Positions 1 to 7,748 are shown, numbered from the stretch's first letter. The stretch: DNA of 23,103 nucleotides from an uncultured Collinsella sp. (GCA_902482035.1 CABSYW010000038.1:1-23103); one strand, 5' to 3'. The notes: a model not told the origin generated them from the letters alone. Made by a program: numbers and translations.

Positions 1-47
1 CCATAGGCATGCGCATAACGTTGCGCTTAATCAAGAGGAGAAAACGT

Positions 48-584
48 ATGGGTCTGTTTGATATGTTTAAGAAGAAGGCTGAGCCCGCGGCTGCCGCTGC
101 TCCTGCCTCCATCTCTACTTCTGCCGGCGCCGACGTGCTGTGCTCGCCCGTCAAGGGCAAGGTCATCAAGATGGCCGACGTGCCCGATCCCGTCTTTAGC
201 GGCGAGGTGCTGGGCAAGGGCTGCGCCGTGTGGCCCGAGGACGATCTGGTCTACGCTCCCTGCGACGGCAAGGTGACCGTCACCATGGGTCACGCCGTGG
301 GCCTGCAGTCCGATAGCGGCATCGAGGTTTTGGTGCACGTTGGCGTCGATACCGTCAACATGAACGGCGACGGCTTCGAGGGCTTCGTCAAGGCTGACGA
401 TGTCGTTAAGGCTGGCCAGCCCATGCTCAAGATCGACCGCGCCAAGATCGCTGCTGCCGGCTACAAGGACTGCGTCGTCGTGGCTGTGTCCAACACCGCC
501 GAGTTCGCCGACGTCGAGCTTACCGTCGAGGCCGAGTCTGCCGTCGCTGCTGGTGACGCCATCGTTAAGGTCGTCCGCAAGTAG
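48..584 (+). CDS. crr: PTS glucose-type EIIA component
   Basis: This is a soluble phosphocarrier of the phosphoenolpyruvate sugar phosphotransferase system. It accepts phosphate from HPr and passes it to an EIIB domain. The 178-residue protein has a short N-terminal helix (GLFDMFKKK), an Ala-rich linker (about 11-26) and one EIIA-glc beta-barrel domain. Two histidines match the active-site pair of the family: His82 in TMGHAVG and His97 in LVHVGVDTV. Their 15-residue spacing is the same as His75/His90 of E. coli. I chose the ATG at 48 because GAGGAG at 35-40 lies 7 bases upstream; an upstream ATG at 9 has no such site. The gene stands alone, with no EIIB or EIIC in view, and ends in a strong terminator. 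It may serve several EIIBC permeases and may also act in regulation. The symbol crr is by family resemblance; the family assignment is firm. Confidence 0.93.
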   Translation: MGLFDMFKKKAEPAAAAAPASISTSAGADVLCSPVKGKVIKMADVPDPVFSGEVLGKGCAVWPEDDLVYAPCDGKVTVTMGHAVGLQSDSGIEVLVHVGVDTVNMNGDGFEGFVKADDVVKAGQPMLKIDRAKIAAAGYKDCVVVAVSNTAEFADVELTVEAESAVAAGDAIVKVVRK

Positions 585-609
585 ACTGCGACATCTAAAG
601 GATGTGCAA

Positions 610-640
610 GGGTGGTTGAATTGTTCGACCACCCTTTTTT
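610..640 (+). terminator. Rho-independent terminator after the EIIA gene
   Basis: The arms GGGTGGTTGAA (610-620) and TTCGACCACCC (624-634) pair over 11 bp with one T:G pair. The loop is TTG, followed by six T residues. It lies 26 bases after the stop codon and closes the EIIA transcript. Confidence 0.93.
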
Positions 641-726
641 ATTACAATGCGGCGGAACGTTTTATTGCGCGTTGGGCGGACCGGTAAACCGTTCGGACGT
701 TAAATCGAGCCGACTGCGCCTTTGCT

Positions 727-756
727 TTGCCGGGGGTGTTCGTTAGCGGCTAGTAT
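727..756 (+). promoter_or_regulatory. Possible promoter for the lipoprotein gene
   Basis: TTGCCG (727-732) and TAGTAT (751-756) are spaced by 18 bases, about 65 bases upstream of the lipoprotein start. The position after a terminator makes a promoter here necessary, but the -35 match is only moderate, so the exact boxes are uncertain. Confidence 0.3.
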
Positions 757-819
757 GGCCTTATTGTTACGACGTGCACCGCGTCGGGAAGCGCGGTGCC
801 GCTTGTTGGGAGGAATGTC

Positions 820-1377
820 ATGAAGAAGAAGCTGCTGCTTGCGCCCCTGATGGCTGTTCTGGTCGCGTGCGTGGTTGTGCTTTCCGGCTGCGGAGGTCCT
901 TCGGTTGAGGAGCTTATCACCGAGGATCTTACGACGCAGTTTGACGAGGTCAAGAACGGTGGCGACGACTTTCTCGCCGGCCTGGAAGAGGCCTCGGGTG
1001 ACGAGTTCGAGCAGCTGGGCATCGATCCCAAGGAGTACGCCAAGAGCTATCTCGAGGGCTTTGACTACAAAATCGGCGACGTGACGGTCGACGAGGACAA
1101 GGGCACCACAACTGCCGAGGTCACCATTACCTGCAAGTCCATGAACCAGATCGTTGAGGATTTTGCCACCCAGTACCAGGAGAAGGTCGCCGCGCTCGAT
1201 TCGATGCCTTCCGATGACGAGCTGTACAAGATGGCCGGTCAGGTTATGGTCGATGTGACCAAGGCTGCTAAGACCAAGGACACCAAGGTCACCTTCAAGT
1301 ACTCCTGCAATGACGACGGCGAGTGGTCTGCTGACGATTCCGCAACCAACGAGATGATGAATGCCATGATGAGCTAG
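820..1377 (+). CDS. Small lipoprotein of unknown function
   Basis: The product has 185 residues. A basic start (MKKK), a hydrophobic stretch and the lipobox LSGC, with Cys24 as the lipidated residue, show it is a lipoprotein anchored on the outer face of the membrane. The mature part is acidic and predicted to mix helices and strands, with a stretch 'VTVDEDKGTTTAEVTITCKS' that resembles the beta-rich half of NTF2-like/DUF4878- or DUF5105-type lipoproteins. That resemblance is an impression, not a search result. The start at 820 is chosen because GGGAGGA (808-814) lies just upstream and the lipoprotein signal then begins properly; a GTG at 796 would add eight residues before the signal. The gene appears monocistronic. 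No partner gene hints at its substrate or role. Confidence 0.85.
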   Translation: MKKKLLLAPLMAVLVACVVVLSGCGGPSVEELITEDLTTQFDEVKNGGDDFLAGLEEASGDEFEQLGIDPKEYAKSYLEGFDYKIGDVTVDEDKGTTTAEVTITCKSMNQIVEDFATQYQEKVAALDSMPSDDELYKMAGQVMVDVTKAAKTKDTKVTFKYSCNDDGEWSADDSATNEMMNAMMS

Positions 1378-1380
1378 GGG

Positions 1381-1408
1381 GTTGCGGCGTTTTACCAAAC
1401 GCCGCAAC
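1381..1408 (+). repeat. 12-bp stem-loop directly after the lipoprotein stop
   Basis: GTTGCGGCGTTT (1381-1392) and AAACGCCGCAAC (1397-1408) form a perfect 12-bp stem with loop TACC, three bases after the stop codon. No T-run follows, so it is more likely a 3'-end stabilising structure than a stand-alone terminator. Confidence 0.75.
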
Positions 1409-1421
1409 TGCTCGACGCTGC

Positions 1422-1521
1422 GCGGGCACCAGAGCGACAACTTGTCATTCAAAGAGGACGGCATGACCAGAAGGTCTATGCCGTCCTCTTTTCATGCCAA
1501 TTTGTTCGCTCTGGTGCCCGC
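1422..1521 (+). terminator. 100-base nested palindrome with terminator-like core
   Basis: The outer arms, 16 bases each (1422-1437 and 1506-1521; GCGGGCACCAGAGCGA and its exact complement), enclose a second perfect 14-bp stem (1451-1464 with 1478-1491; AAAGAGGACGGCAT). That stem continues with GACC/GGTC around an AGAA loop. The inner stem is followed by TTTT on the + strand and preceded by AAA, so it can act as a terminator on the + strand and perhaps on the opposite strand. The outer arms are unusual for a plain terminator. Confidence 0.65.
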
Positions 1522-1571
1522 TCGCTGTCCGTCCTCTACCTGCGACGTTGCCATGGTAGTCATTGGGGTGG

Positions 1572-1617
1572 CACTTGGGGACGTTCCTTTTCTGCCGGCA
1601 GTTGGGGACACTCCTTT
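1572..1617 (+). repeat. Two tandem GGGGAC-containing repeats, 27-base period
   Basis: CACTTGGGGACGTTCCTTT (1572-1590) and CAGTTGGGGACACTCCTTT (1599-1617) match at 16 of 19 positions, offset by 27 bases. A third degenerate segment (GTCTCCTTTG near 1633) follows. Similar GGGGAC sequences are familiar around REP elements and REP-associated transposases in other bacteria; the link here is inference. Confidence 0.5.
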
Positions 1618-1666
1618 GGTGCATATGAACCTGTCTCCTTTGTTCAGCGTTGCATCGTGGGTGCTC

Positions 1667-1838
1667 GGGAAAATGCGAGCCGGTATTTGGGCGAATAGTG
1701 GGTCGCGGTTTCCGGATGGGGTGGGTTGCGGAAAGTGCGACCCGGAATATTGCTCCAAAACGGGATGTCGTTTCCCCAACGGGGCTCAACCGGAAAGTGC
1801 GTCCCAGTTTGAGGTGTCAAAACGGGACGCATTTTCCG
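1667..1838 (+). repeat. Three REP-like hairpin units at an exact 62-base spacing
   Basis: The core GGAAA(A/G)TGCG begins at 1668, 1730 and 1792, exactly 62 bases apart. In each unit an inverted copy follows: GGGTCGCGGTTTCC (1700-1713), CGGGATGTCGTTTCC (1761-1775) and GGGACGCATTTTCCG (1824-1838). The third unit is the best preserved: 15-base arms with only one G:T pair. The units have diverged in their loops while keeping length, which suggests old tandem amplification with selection or drift on the stems. Confidence 0.7.
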
Positions 1839-1878
1839 CGCGGCAGCATCGCCGCGACCGGGCAGCGCGCCAGCTTCG

Positions 1879-2547
1879 TTACTCGCCTAAGATCAGCTCG
1901 GCGAGTGCGTCCTGGGTGTCTACCACGTAGTCGGCGCCGGCGGCCTCCAGCTCTGCGCGGCCGCGGAAGCCCCAGCTGACGCCCGCGCTCTTAAGGCCGG
2001 CGTTGTGGCCGGTCAGGATATCGACATTCGAATCGCCCACATAGAGCGTGGTTGCCGGATCGGCGCCCAGCTCCTTCATCACATGCAGCGTGACGGGTGC
2101 CTCGGGCTTGGGCGGAAATGCGTCCACACGGCCCTGCACCAGCGCAAAGCACTCGGAACCAAAATACTTCTCGATAAGCGGGGCTGCCGAAATATGATCC
2201 TTGTTAGTGAGCACGGCAAGCTGAACGCCCGCTGCGCGCAGACGGTCGAGCATCTCAATCGTGCCGGCGTAGGGAGCGGTGTGGTCCTCCTTGTGCTCGC
2301 CGTAGTAAGCCCTAAACTCGGCAAGCGTCTGCTCAAACATACGGCTGTCGCCTGCATACTCGGCGGGCATAAAGCGCTCAACCAGCTTGAGCATGCCGTT
2401 TCCCACCTTGTAGCGGTACTCGTCCACGGCAAACGTGGGCCAGCCGTGCATCTCGCAGGTGTGGTTGCCGGCGGCCGCCAGGTCCTCAATCGTGTTGAGA
2501 AGGGTGCCGTCTAAATCAAAAATCACATGGTAAAAAGCTGCTGCCAT
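1879..2547 (-). CDS. HAD-superfamily phosphatase, phosphoglycolate phosphatase-like
   Basis: This 222-residue protein is a HAD subfamily IA hydrolase, a cytoplasmic Mg-dependent phosphatase acting on small phosphorylated metabolites. All four motifs are present: DLDGT at 11-15 (nucleophile Asp11, acid/base Asp13), Thr114 in AVLTNKD, Lys147 in PPKPEAP and GDSNVD at 171-176. A helical cap lies between motifs I and II. The overall pattern fits Gph/PGP-like enzymes that clear 2-phosphoglycolate, but substrate cannot be read from sequence in this family. The ATG at 2547 is preferred to the ATG at 2562 because GGGAG lies five bases upstream of it and nothing comparable precedes the other. It is transcribed in the same direction as the hyp genes, 124 bases downstream of hypE. 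It could be read through from them, but it has no functional link to them that I can see. Confidence 0.87.
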   Translation of the reverse strand: MAAAFYHVIFDLDGTLLNTIEDLAAAGNHTCEMHGWPTFAVDEYRYKVGNGMLKLVERFMPAEYAGDSRMFEQTLAEFRAYYGEHKEDHTAPYAGTIEMLDRLRAAGVQLAVLTNKDHISAAPLIEKYFGSECFALVQGRVDAFPPKPEAPVTLHVMKELGADPATTLYVGDSNVDILTGHNAGLKSAGVSWGFRGRAELEAAGADYVVDTQDALAELILGE

Positions 2548-2671
2548 GGGTGCTCCCGTCATTGGGTTTCAAAACGCACCCCATAATACTGGGCTTCCGC
2601 GTTGGGCGTGCTTGGAATCTGAACATCTTTAGGGTTATCGAGCCACATCGCGCCAGCCGTGCAATTCCGCC

Positions 2672-3706
2672 CTAGCAAATTCTCGGTAGCTGCTCTCCTA
2701 CGAGCATATCGAGGATGCGGGTCGAGCCCCAGCCGGTGCGTACGCGCACGGCGGGTCGAGCGCCCTCGGCAAGCGGCAGCACGCGACCGATGATGGCGGC
2801 ATTCTCGCCGTAGCGGGCGGCGCGCATGGCCGCCAGCGCGGCATCGGCCTGCTCGGCCGGCACCACGACGACCATCTTGCCCTCGTTTGCCACCTGCAGA
2901 ACGTCGTAGCCGAGCATCTCACATGCCGCCTGCACGTCGGGGCGCACGGGCACGGCATCCTCGTCGATCTCCATGGCAACGCCGCTGGCCTGGGCAAACT
3001 CGTTGAGCGTGGATGCCAGGCCGCCGCGCGTGGGGTCGCGGAAGCAGCGGGTGTCGGGGGCAGCGGCGAGCACGTCGGCAATCAGATGATTGAGCGGCGC
3101 AGCGTCGCTTTCGATGTTGCTCGAAAACGCCAATCCCTCGCGCTGGCTCATGATGGCGATGCCGTGGTCGCCTAGCGTACCCGATACCAGGATGGCGTCG
3201 CCGGGCCGGCAGTTTGCACCGCTGAGCGCTACGCCCGCGGGCACTTCGCCCACGCCGGCGGTATTGATGTAGACGCCGTCGGCACCGCCACGCTCGACCA
3301 CCTTGGTGTCGCCGGTGATAATCTTCACGCCTGCCTCATGCGCCGTTTCGGCCATGGTCTGCACAATCTGGCGCAGCTTGTCCATGGGATAGCCCTCTTC
3401 GAGGATAAAACCGCATGAGAGGTAGCGCACGTTAGCGCCCGAGGTCGCGACGTCGTTGACGGTTCCGCATACGGCGAGGCGACCGATATTGCCGCCGGGG
3501 AAGAACTGCGGCGTTACCACAAAGCTGTCGGTCGACATGGCGATTCGCCCGCTTGCGGGCAGCGCGGCGACACCGGCGTCGTTGCCCGCAAGCAGCTCGG
3601 GCGACCCAAAGGCATCCAGAAAGACCTCATCGATAATGCGCTTCATCATCTGACCGCCGGAGCCGTGGCCCAGCAGGACAGTGCTATCGGTGGCAGTACG
3701 GGACAT
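2672..3706 (-). CDS. hypE: Hydrogenase maturation protein HypE (carbamoyl dehydratase)
   Basis: HypE receives a carbamoyl group from HypF on its C-terminal cysteine. It dehydrates it with ATP to a thiocyanate and delivers cyanide to iron held by HypC-HypD. The 344-residue protein ends in PRIC, the family's diagnostic tail, with Cys344 as the carrier residue. The N-terminal PurM/AIRS-like half carries the glycine-rich start GHGSGGQMM, the AGNDAGV segment near 40-46 and TGDTKVVERGG near 131-141. DPTRGGLAS (224-232) is also typical. It is the last gene of the cluster, 81 bases after hypD. The start at 3706 has a GGAG about eight bases upstream. No clear terminator follows it, so transcription may continue into the phosphatase gene. 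Confidence 0.97.
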   Translation of the reverse strand: MSRTATDSTVLLGHGSGGQMMKRIIDEVFLDAFGSPELLAGNDAGVAALPASGRIAMSTDSFVVTPQFFPGGNIGRLAVCGTVNDVATSGANVRYLSCGFILEEGYPMDKLRQIVQTMAETAHEAGVKIITGDTKVVERGGADGVYINTAGVGEVPAGVALSGANCRPGDAILVSGTLGDHGIAIMSQREGLAFSSNIESDAAPLNHLIADVLAAAPDTRCFRDPTRGGLASTLNEFAQASGVAMEIDEDAVPVRPDVQAACEMLGYDVLQVANEGKMVVVVPAEQADAALAAMRAARYGENAAIIGRVLPLAEGARPAVRVRTGWGSTRILDMLVGEQLPRIC

Positions 3707-3787
3707 ATCGAAAACTCCAATCGTGGGTGGAATTATATGGGTGAGGCGCAGCGTCGACTGGTCCGCCGTTCGTTAGAACGGCGGAAC

Positions 3788-4903
3788 CTAGCAGTCGCGG
3801 TAGCGGTAGTACGCCGCGCAGCTGCCTTCGGAGCTCACCATGCACGGGCCGACGGGGTGTTCGGGCGTACATGCGTGGCCGAACAATGGGCAGTCGCTCG
3901 GCGTGATGGCACCGCGCAGCACGTCGCCGCAGCAGCACCCGCGTGGCTCGACCGTCGCCTCAGCGGGCACGTCAAAGCGGGCGCCGGCATCAAAGCGCGC
4001 GAATTCGGGTCGGATGGAAAGACCCGAGTTGGCAATCGATCCCAGCCCGCGCCACGTGGTGTCGCACGGCTCAAATACCTGCTCGACCAGTTGGCGCGCC
4101 ACGGGGTTGCCGTCAGCGTTGACGCCACGGCGGTAGGCGTTGTCGATCGCCGGCCTGTTCTCGACAACCATCTGGACCAGCATGCAGATGCCCTGCAGAA
4201 TATCGACTGGCTCAAACCCGGTGACTACGCCGGGGGTCTCGAACTCATCGACCAAAAACCCAAAGGGTGCCAGACCCGTGATGGTAGCGACGTGACCAGG
4301 CAGGATAAAGCCGTCGATGATCGTCTCGGGGTCGTTGGAGATCGCACGCAGAGCCGGCGGCGTGGTCTTGTGAGCGCAGTAGACCGAGAAGTTCTGGAGC
4401 CCGCGTGCGTCGGCCTCCAGGATAGCGGCGGCAATGGTGGGCGTCGTGGTCTCAAAGCCGACGCCCATAAAGATGACCGGGCGTTCGGGATTTTGCTCGG
4501 CAATGTCGAGTGCGTCGAGCGGAGAGTAGACGATGCGGATGTCGCGCCCCGACGCCTTTTGCGCGGCAAGCGAGGTGGACGATCCAGGCACGCGCATCAT
4601 GTCGCCAAAGGTGGTGATGATGGCGCCGTCCATGTTGGAAAGCGCGATTGCGTGATCGATGTCGCGGTTGGCGGTGACGCAAACGGGGCATCCCGGGCCG
4701 CTTAGCAGTTTGAGTCCCGTCGGCATAATGGAGCGAAAGCCATAGCGGCCAATGCTCACGGTATGCGTACCGCAGACTTCCATAAGGTTGATGCTGCGGT
4801 TGCCGACAAGCTCATGGATGCGATCGATGAGCTCGCGAGCCAGCTTGGGGTCGCGAAATGCCGAAAAGTCGATACCGGAGCGAACCGGCTGCGCCGCCGC
4901 CAC
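3788..4903 (-). CDS. hypD: Hydrogenase maturation protein HypD
   Basis: HypD is the [4Fe-4S] scaffold on which, together with HypC, the Fe(CN)2CO unit of [NiFe]-hydrogenase is built. The 371-residue protein has the conserved MEVCGTHT (41-48, Cys44), GPGCPVCVT (69-77, Cys72 and Cys75) and a Cys-rich tail (Cys323-325, 338, 345, 354, 362, 371) that includes the ligands of the iron-sulfur cluster. The start is GTG at 4903. It shares its first base with the TAG stop of hypC (TAGTG), with GAGG seven bases before it, which points to translational coupling and equal dosing of the two partners. Length and motifs are normal for the family; nothing is missing. Confidence 0.97.
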   Translation of the reverse strand: MAAAQPVRSGIDFSAFRDPKLARELIDRIHELVGNRSINLMEVCGTHTVSIGRYGFRSIMPTGLKLLSGPGCPVCVTANRDIDHAIALSNMDGAIITTFGDMMRVPGSSTSLAAQKASGRDIRIVYSPLDALDIAEQNPERPVIFMGVGFETTTPTIAAAILEADARGLQNFSVYCAHKTTPPALRAISNDPETIIDGFILPGHVATITGLAPFGFLVDEFETPGVVTGFEPVDILQGICMLVQMVVENRPAIDNAYRRGVNADGNPVARQLVEQVFEPCDTTWRGLGSIANSGLSIRPEFARFDAGARFDVPAEATVEPRGCCCGDVLRGAITPSDCPLFGHACTPEHPVGPCMVSSEGSCAAYYRYRDC

Positions 4904-5163
4904 TAGTATGCCTCGGCCGGGTTGGTGGCGAGCTGGTCCTCTTCGGCCAGCTCGGTCATGGTATTGACGAGCTCGAGTGTCTCTTGGGCTTCCTGCTCGT
5001 CGACAATCTGAATGCCAAAGCCGGCGTGCACGAGAATATAGTCGCCTACCTGCGCCGTCGGCACGAGGCGCAGCGAAACGGGGCGCTCGATGCCCATCAT
5101 GTCGACGGTCGCCTTAAGGTCGTCGTCGCGTTTGACCACTTTACCGGGAACGGCAAGGCACAT
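4903..5163 (-). CDS. hypC: Hydrogenase assembly chaperone HypC/HybG
   Basis: The 86-residue protein is a small OB-fold chaperone that binds HypD and then the hydrogenase large subunit to carry the iron centre. It begins MCLAVPGKV, with the essential Cys2 exposed after removal of Met1, and contains the conserved HAGFGI segment (His46). The C-terminal helix is acidic. AAGGG lies about eight bases before the ATG. It overlaps hypD by one base and follows hypF by 131 bases. That gap holds two stem-loops, so hypC-hypD-hypE could be expressed at a level different from hypF. Confidence 0.96.
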   Translation of the reverse strand: MCLAVPGKVVKRDDDLKATVDMMGIERPVSLRLVPTAQVGDYILVHAGFGIQIVDEQEAQETLELVNTMTELAEEDQLATNPAEAY

Positions 5164-5222
5164 AATGTTTCCCTTTTATACGTTTTGCGCTGGATAGGCG
5201 CCTAATTACCCATCAGATGATG

Positions 5223-5257
5223 GTAACGCTCGCGGGAGTCGCGAGCAAACGCGTTAC
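5223..5257 (-). repeat. Stem-loop between hypF and hypC
   Basis: GCTCGCG (5228-5234) and CGCGAGC (5240-5246) form a 7-bp stem around GGAGT. They are extended by GTAAC/GTTAC (5223-5227 with 5253-5257) with a one-sided bulge. No T-run is present on the - strand. It may be an mRNA processing or stability element in the hypF-hypC spacer. Confidence 0.5.
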
Positions 5258-5265
5258 ACCTGTGA

Positions 5266-5310
5266 GACGGCGGCGCACAGGCTGGCAAAACAGCCTATCG
5301 TGACGCCGTC
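5266..5310 (-). repeat. Stem-loop overlapping the 3' end of hypF
   Basis: GACGGCG (5266-5272) pairs with CGCCGTC (5304-5310), and AGGCTG (5279-5284) pairs with CAGCCT (5291-5296). An internal loop separates the two stems. The structure includes the hypF stop codon (5295-5297). It lacks the T-run of an intrinsic terminator, so partial attenuation or transcript stabilisation is more likely. Confidence 0.5.
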
Positions 5311-7748
5311 TGTGCGAGGCGAGCGCGAGCGATGGCGGCCTGGCCGTAGGCGATGCAGCCGTCGTTGACGGGCACAGCGTGGGGGACCAAGACGGCAAGA
5401 CCGGCGTCTTTGAGTTCGTGGGTAAGGAGCTGAAGCAAAAGCCGGTTCATGAACACACCGCCCGAGAGCGCGACGGTATCGAGGCCTTCGCGATCACAGA
5501 TCTCGCACGCGATGTGGGTCGTAGCGTGCGTAATGGCGATGTGAAACCCGAGCGCGAGCCTGTCGGCCGGCGCGCCTGCCTCGATTCCATTCAGAAGAGC
5601 TTCGATGATCGGTTGGGGGTCCAAGATGGGGGAGTTGTCGGCAGGCATGAATACGCCTGTGTGATTGCCGTCGAGACGAACGGGCTTACCGCCGAGCGCG
5701 CGCCAGGCGGCGGCTTCGAGTTCGATGGCGGGTTCGCCTTCGTAGGTTGCCTGCCCGCAAATGCCCAAAACTGCAGCGGCGGCGTCAAAGAGACGCCCCA
5801 TACTGCTCGTGCGTGGGCTGTTGATGTTCCGCTCGATCATCGTAGTCGTGATGCTGCGCGTCTGTTCGTCGAGGGTGTCCAATAGCCCCGCGGCACCCGG
5901 GTGCTCGAGCAGGCCGAGCTCGCTCAGCAGGGCAAAGGCATTGCGCCTGGCATCGCGCACGGATGCGGCGCCGCCTGGTAGCGCCCAGGTGCGCAGGTGC
6001 GCGACGCGTTCAAAATCGGCAAGGCCGGCGACAAGGAACTCGCCGCCCCAAATGGTTCCGTCGGTGCCCGCCCCCGTACCATCAAAGGCAATGCCGAGCA
6101 CGCGCGCGTCGGTTGTAAGCTGGCCCGCGGCGATAGCCTCGGCCATTACGCTCGCGATATGCGCATGATGGTGCTGCACCTCGACGAGCGGCAGATTGCA
6201 TTTTCGCGCCTGCTCACGCGCCCACTGGCTCGATAGATAGCTGGGGTGTAAATCGCATACCAGGGCGGTGGGCGCTAGGTCAAAGAGGTTTTTCAGACGT
6301 GCACGCGCGGCGTTCCAAGTATCGAAAGTCGCGCCGTTTTCGACGTCGCCGATATGCTGCGACACAAAACAGGTTGCCTCGCCGTTCGTCCCTTCACGCG
6401 TGAGCGCGATCGTGGCCTTTTGCTGTGGGCCGCAGGCGAGCACGCAGGACGGAGCGCCGTCGAGCGCCGGCAACGGCAACGGTTGCGGCGCATATCCGCG
6501 TGCGCGACGCACGGGCATGACGGTGCCGTTGACCACACGTACCACGGAGTCGTCATAGCGCGAGAGGATTGCGCGGTCGTTGCCGAGCAGCGCATCGGCG
6601 ATGCCGGCGGCAACAAGATGTTCCCAGGCGAGGCCGTCATCAGTTTCGATCGGTTCCTCGCTCAGGTTTCCGCTGGTCATGACGAGCGCATGCATGCCGC
6701 GCGCTGCGGCCGCGGCAAGCAGCAGATGCTGAAGCGGTGTATAGGGGAGCATGACGCCGAGCTCGGGTAGATCGTGCGCGACAGATGGCGCGAGTGTAAG
6801 GGCGTTGGGGGAATCTCCCTCGCCAACAGCACGTCGGCGCAACAGCACGATGGGGCGGATGCTGCCGGTTAGCAAGCCGCGCTCGGCGTCGTCGACATGG
6901 CACAGGCGTTCAGTATCGGCAAGGCTGCGCACCATAACGGCAAGCGGCTTGTTGCTGCGGCGCTTACGACGGCGCAGCTCGACCACCGCCTGCTCATCGG
7001 CGGCGTTGCAGGCCAGATGGAATCCACCCAGGCCCTTGATGGCGACAATACCGCCGCTGGCCAGCAGCTCGACACAGCGGTCAATAATGGCATCGCTGGT
7101 TTCGCGCGTGCTGCCGATGGCTGGCGTCGCTCCCGAGCCTTCGAGCTCCATGTCGCCCGCCGCCTCGCGCCAGGTAATATGTGGCCCGCAGTCAAAGCAG
7201 GCATCGGGCTGCGCATGAAAGCGCCGGTCAAGCGGGTCGCCATACTCTGCGGCGCACTCGGGGCACATGGGAAAGCAATCCATCGACGTGGCCGCTCGGT
7301 CATAAGGCAGCGACCGGATGATGGTAAAGCGCGGCCCACAGTTGGTGCAGTTGATAAAGGGGTAGTGATAGCGTCGGTCGGCGGGGTCGAACAGTTCGCG
7401 CAGGCAGTCGTCACAGGTGGCGATATCGGGGGAGATGAGCGTCGTGTGCACGGTCTGATCCTGCGACGCTACGATACGAAAGACCTGCTCATCGTCGGCA
7501 TCCCAAGCGTCGGGCTCCAGGTCTGCAACAGCGACATGCTCAACGCGGGCCGCGGCGGGTGCGTGCTTCGACAGCGCGGCGACAAAGTCGTCGAGTGCCT
7601 CGACCGAAGCATGCGCCTCGATGTGCACGCCATCGCCCGCGTTGAGCACCCAGCCGCAGATGCCATACGCCATAGCCTCGCGATACACAAATGGCCGCAT
7701 GCCAACGCCCTGCACAATGCCCGTCACATGAATATGCACATGCCGCAT
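5295..7748 (-). CDS. hypF: Hydrogenase maturation protein HypF (carbamoyltransferase)
   Basis: HypF converts carbamoyl phosphate and ATP to carbamoyl adenylate and transfers the carbamoyl group to the C-terminal cysteine of HypE. At 817 residues it is of full length. Domains in order: an acylphosphatase domain (about 3-92; GIVQGVGMRPFVYR with Arg18); two zinc fingers with Cys112/115/134/137 and Cys162/165/184/187; a YrdC-like nucleotide-binding domain (about 205-400); and a Kae1-like domain with VQHHHAHIASV near 523 and SGGVFMNR near 765. I start it at the ATG at 7748, because GGGGAG is four bases upstream, while the ATG at 7763 lacks any ribosome site. It follows nikR by 29 bases and is evidently co-transcribed with it. 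Confidence 0.97.
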   Translation of the reverse strand: MRHVHIHVTGIVQGVGMRPFVYREAMAYGICGWVLNAGDGVHIEAHASVEALDDFVAALSKHAPAAARVEHVAVADLEPDAWDADDEQVFRIVASQDQTVHTTLISPDIATCDDCLRELFDPADRRYHYPFINCTNCGPRFTIIRSLPYDRAATSMDCFPMCPECAAEYGDPLDRRFHAQPDACFDCGPHITWREAAGDMELEGSGATPAIGSTRETSDAIIDRCVELLASGGIVAIKGLGGFHLACNAADEQAVVELRRRKRRSNKPLAVMVRSLADTERLCHVDDAERGLLTGSIRPIVLLRRRAVGEGDSPNALTLAPSVAHDLPELGVMLPYTPLQHLLLAAAAARGMHALVMTSGNLSEEPIETDDGLAWEHLVAAGIADALLGNDRAILSRYDDSVVRVVNGTVMPVRRARGYAPQPLPLPALDGAPSCVLACGPQQKATIALTREGTNGEATCFVSQHIGDVENGATFDTWNAARARLKNLFDLAPTALVCDLHPSYLSSQWAREQARKCNLPLVEVQHHHAHIASVMAEAIAAGQLTTDARVLGIAFDGTGAGTDGTIWGGEFLVAGLADFERVAHLRTWALPGGAASVRDARRNAFALLSELGLLEHPGAAGLLDTLDEQTRSITTTMIERNINSPRTSSMGRLFDAAAAVLGICGQATYEGEPAIELEAAAWRALGGKPVRLDGNHTGVFMPADNSPILDPQPIIEALLNGIEAGAPADRLALGFHIAITHATTHIACEICDREGLDTVALSGGVFMNRLLLQLLTHELKDAGLAVLVPHAVPVNDGCIAYGQAAIARARLAQTASR

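Larger units (their letters stand above)
1378..1878. other. Gene-free, repeat-rich interval between convergent genes
   Basis: These 501 bases lie between the lipoprotein (+) and the HAD phosphatase (-). I see no credible gene: the open frames lack ribosome sites and run through palindromes. The interval holds a 12-bp hairpin (1381-1408), a nested palindrome (1422-1521), a 27-base direct repeat with GGGGAC cores (1572-1617) and three hairpin units at a 62-base period (1667-1838). A short CGCGGC/GCCGCG stem follows near 1837-1854. It looks like a sink for repetitive extragenic elements. Confidence 0.75.

Noticed and set aside
1667..1838. CRISPR array
   Set aside because: Only three diverged units, each an imperfect inverted repeat with similar rather than unique 'spacers'; no cas genes nearby.
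1382..1930. 182-codon + strand frame after the lipoprotein
   Set aside because: It runs through palindromes and tandem hairpins into the antisense of the phosphatase; no ribosome site.
2548..2671. Terminator of hypE and a promoter for the phosphatase gene
   Set aside because: TATTAT occurs on the - strand, but no -35 at proper spacing and no hairpin with T-run was found, so neither is annotated.
3665..4705. 346-codon + strand frame over hypD
   Set aside because: It is antisense to the firmly identified hypD; no motif and no ribosome site.
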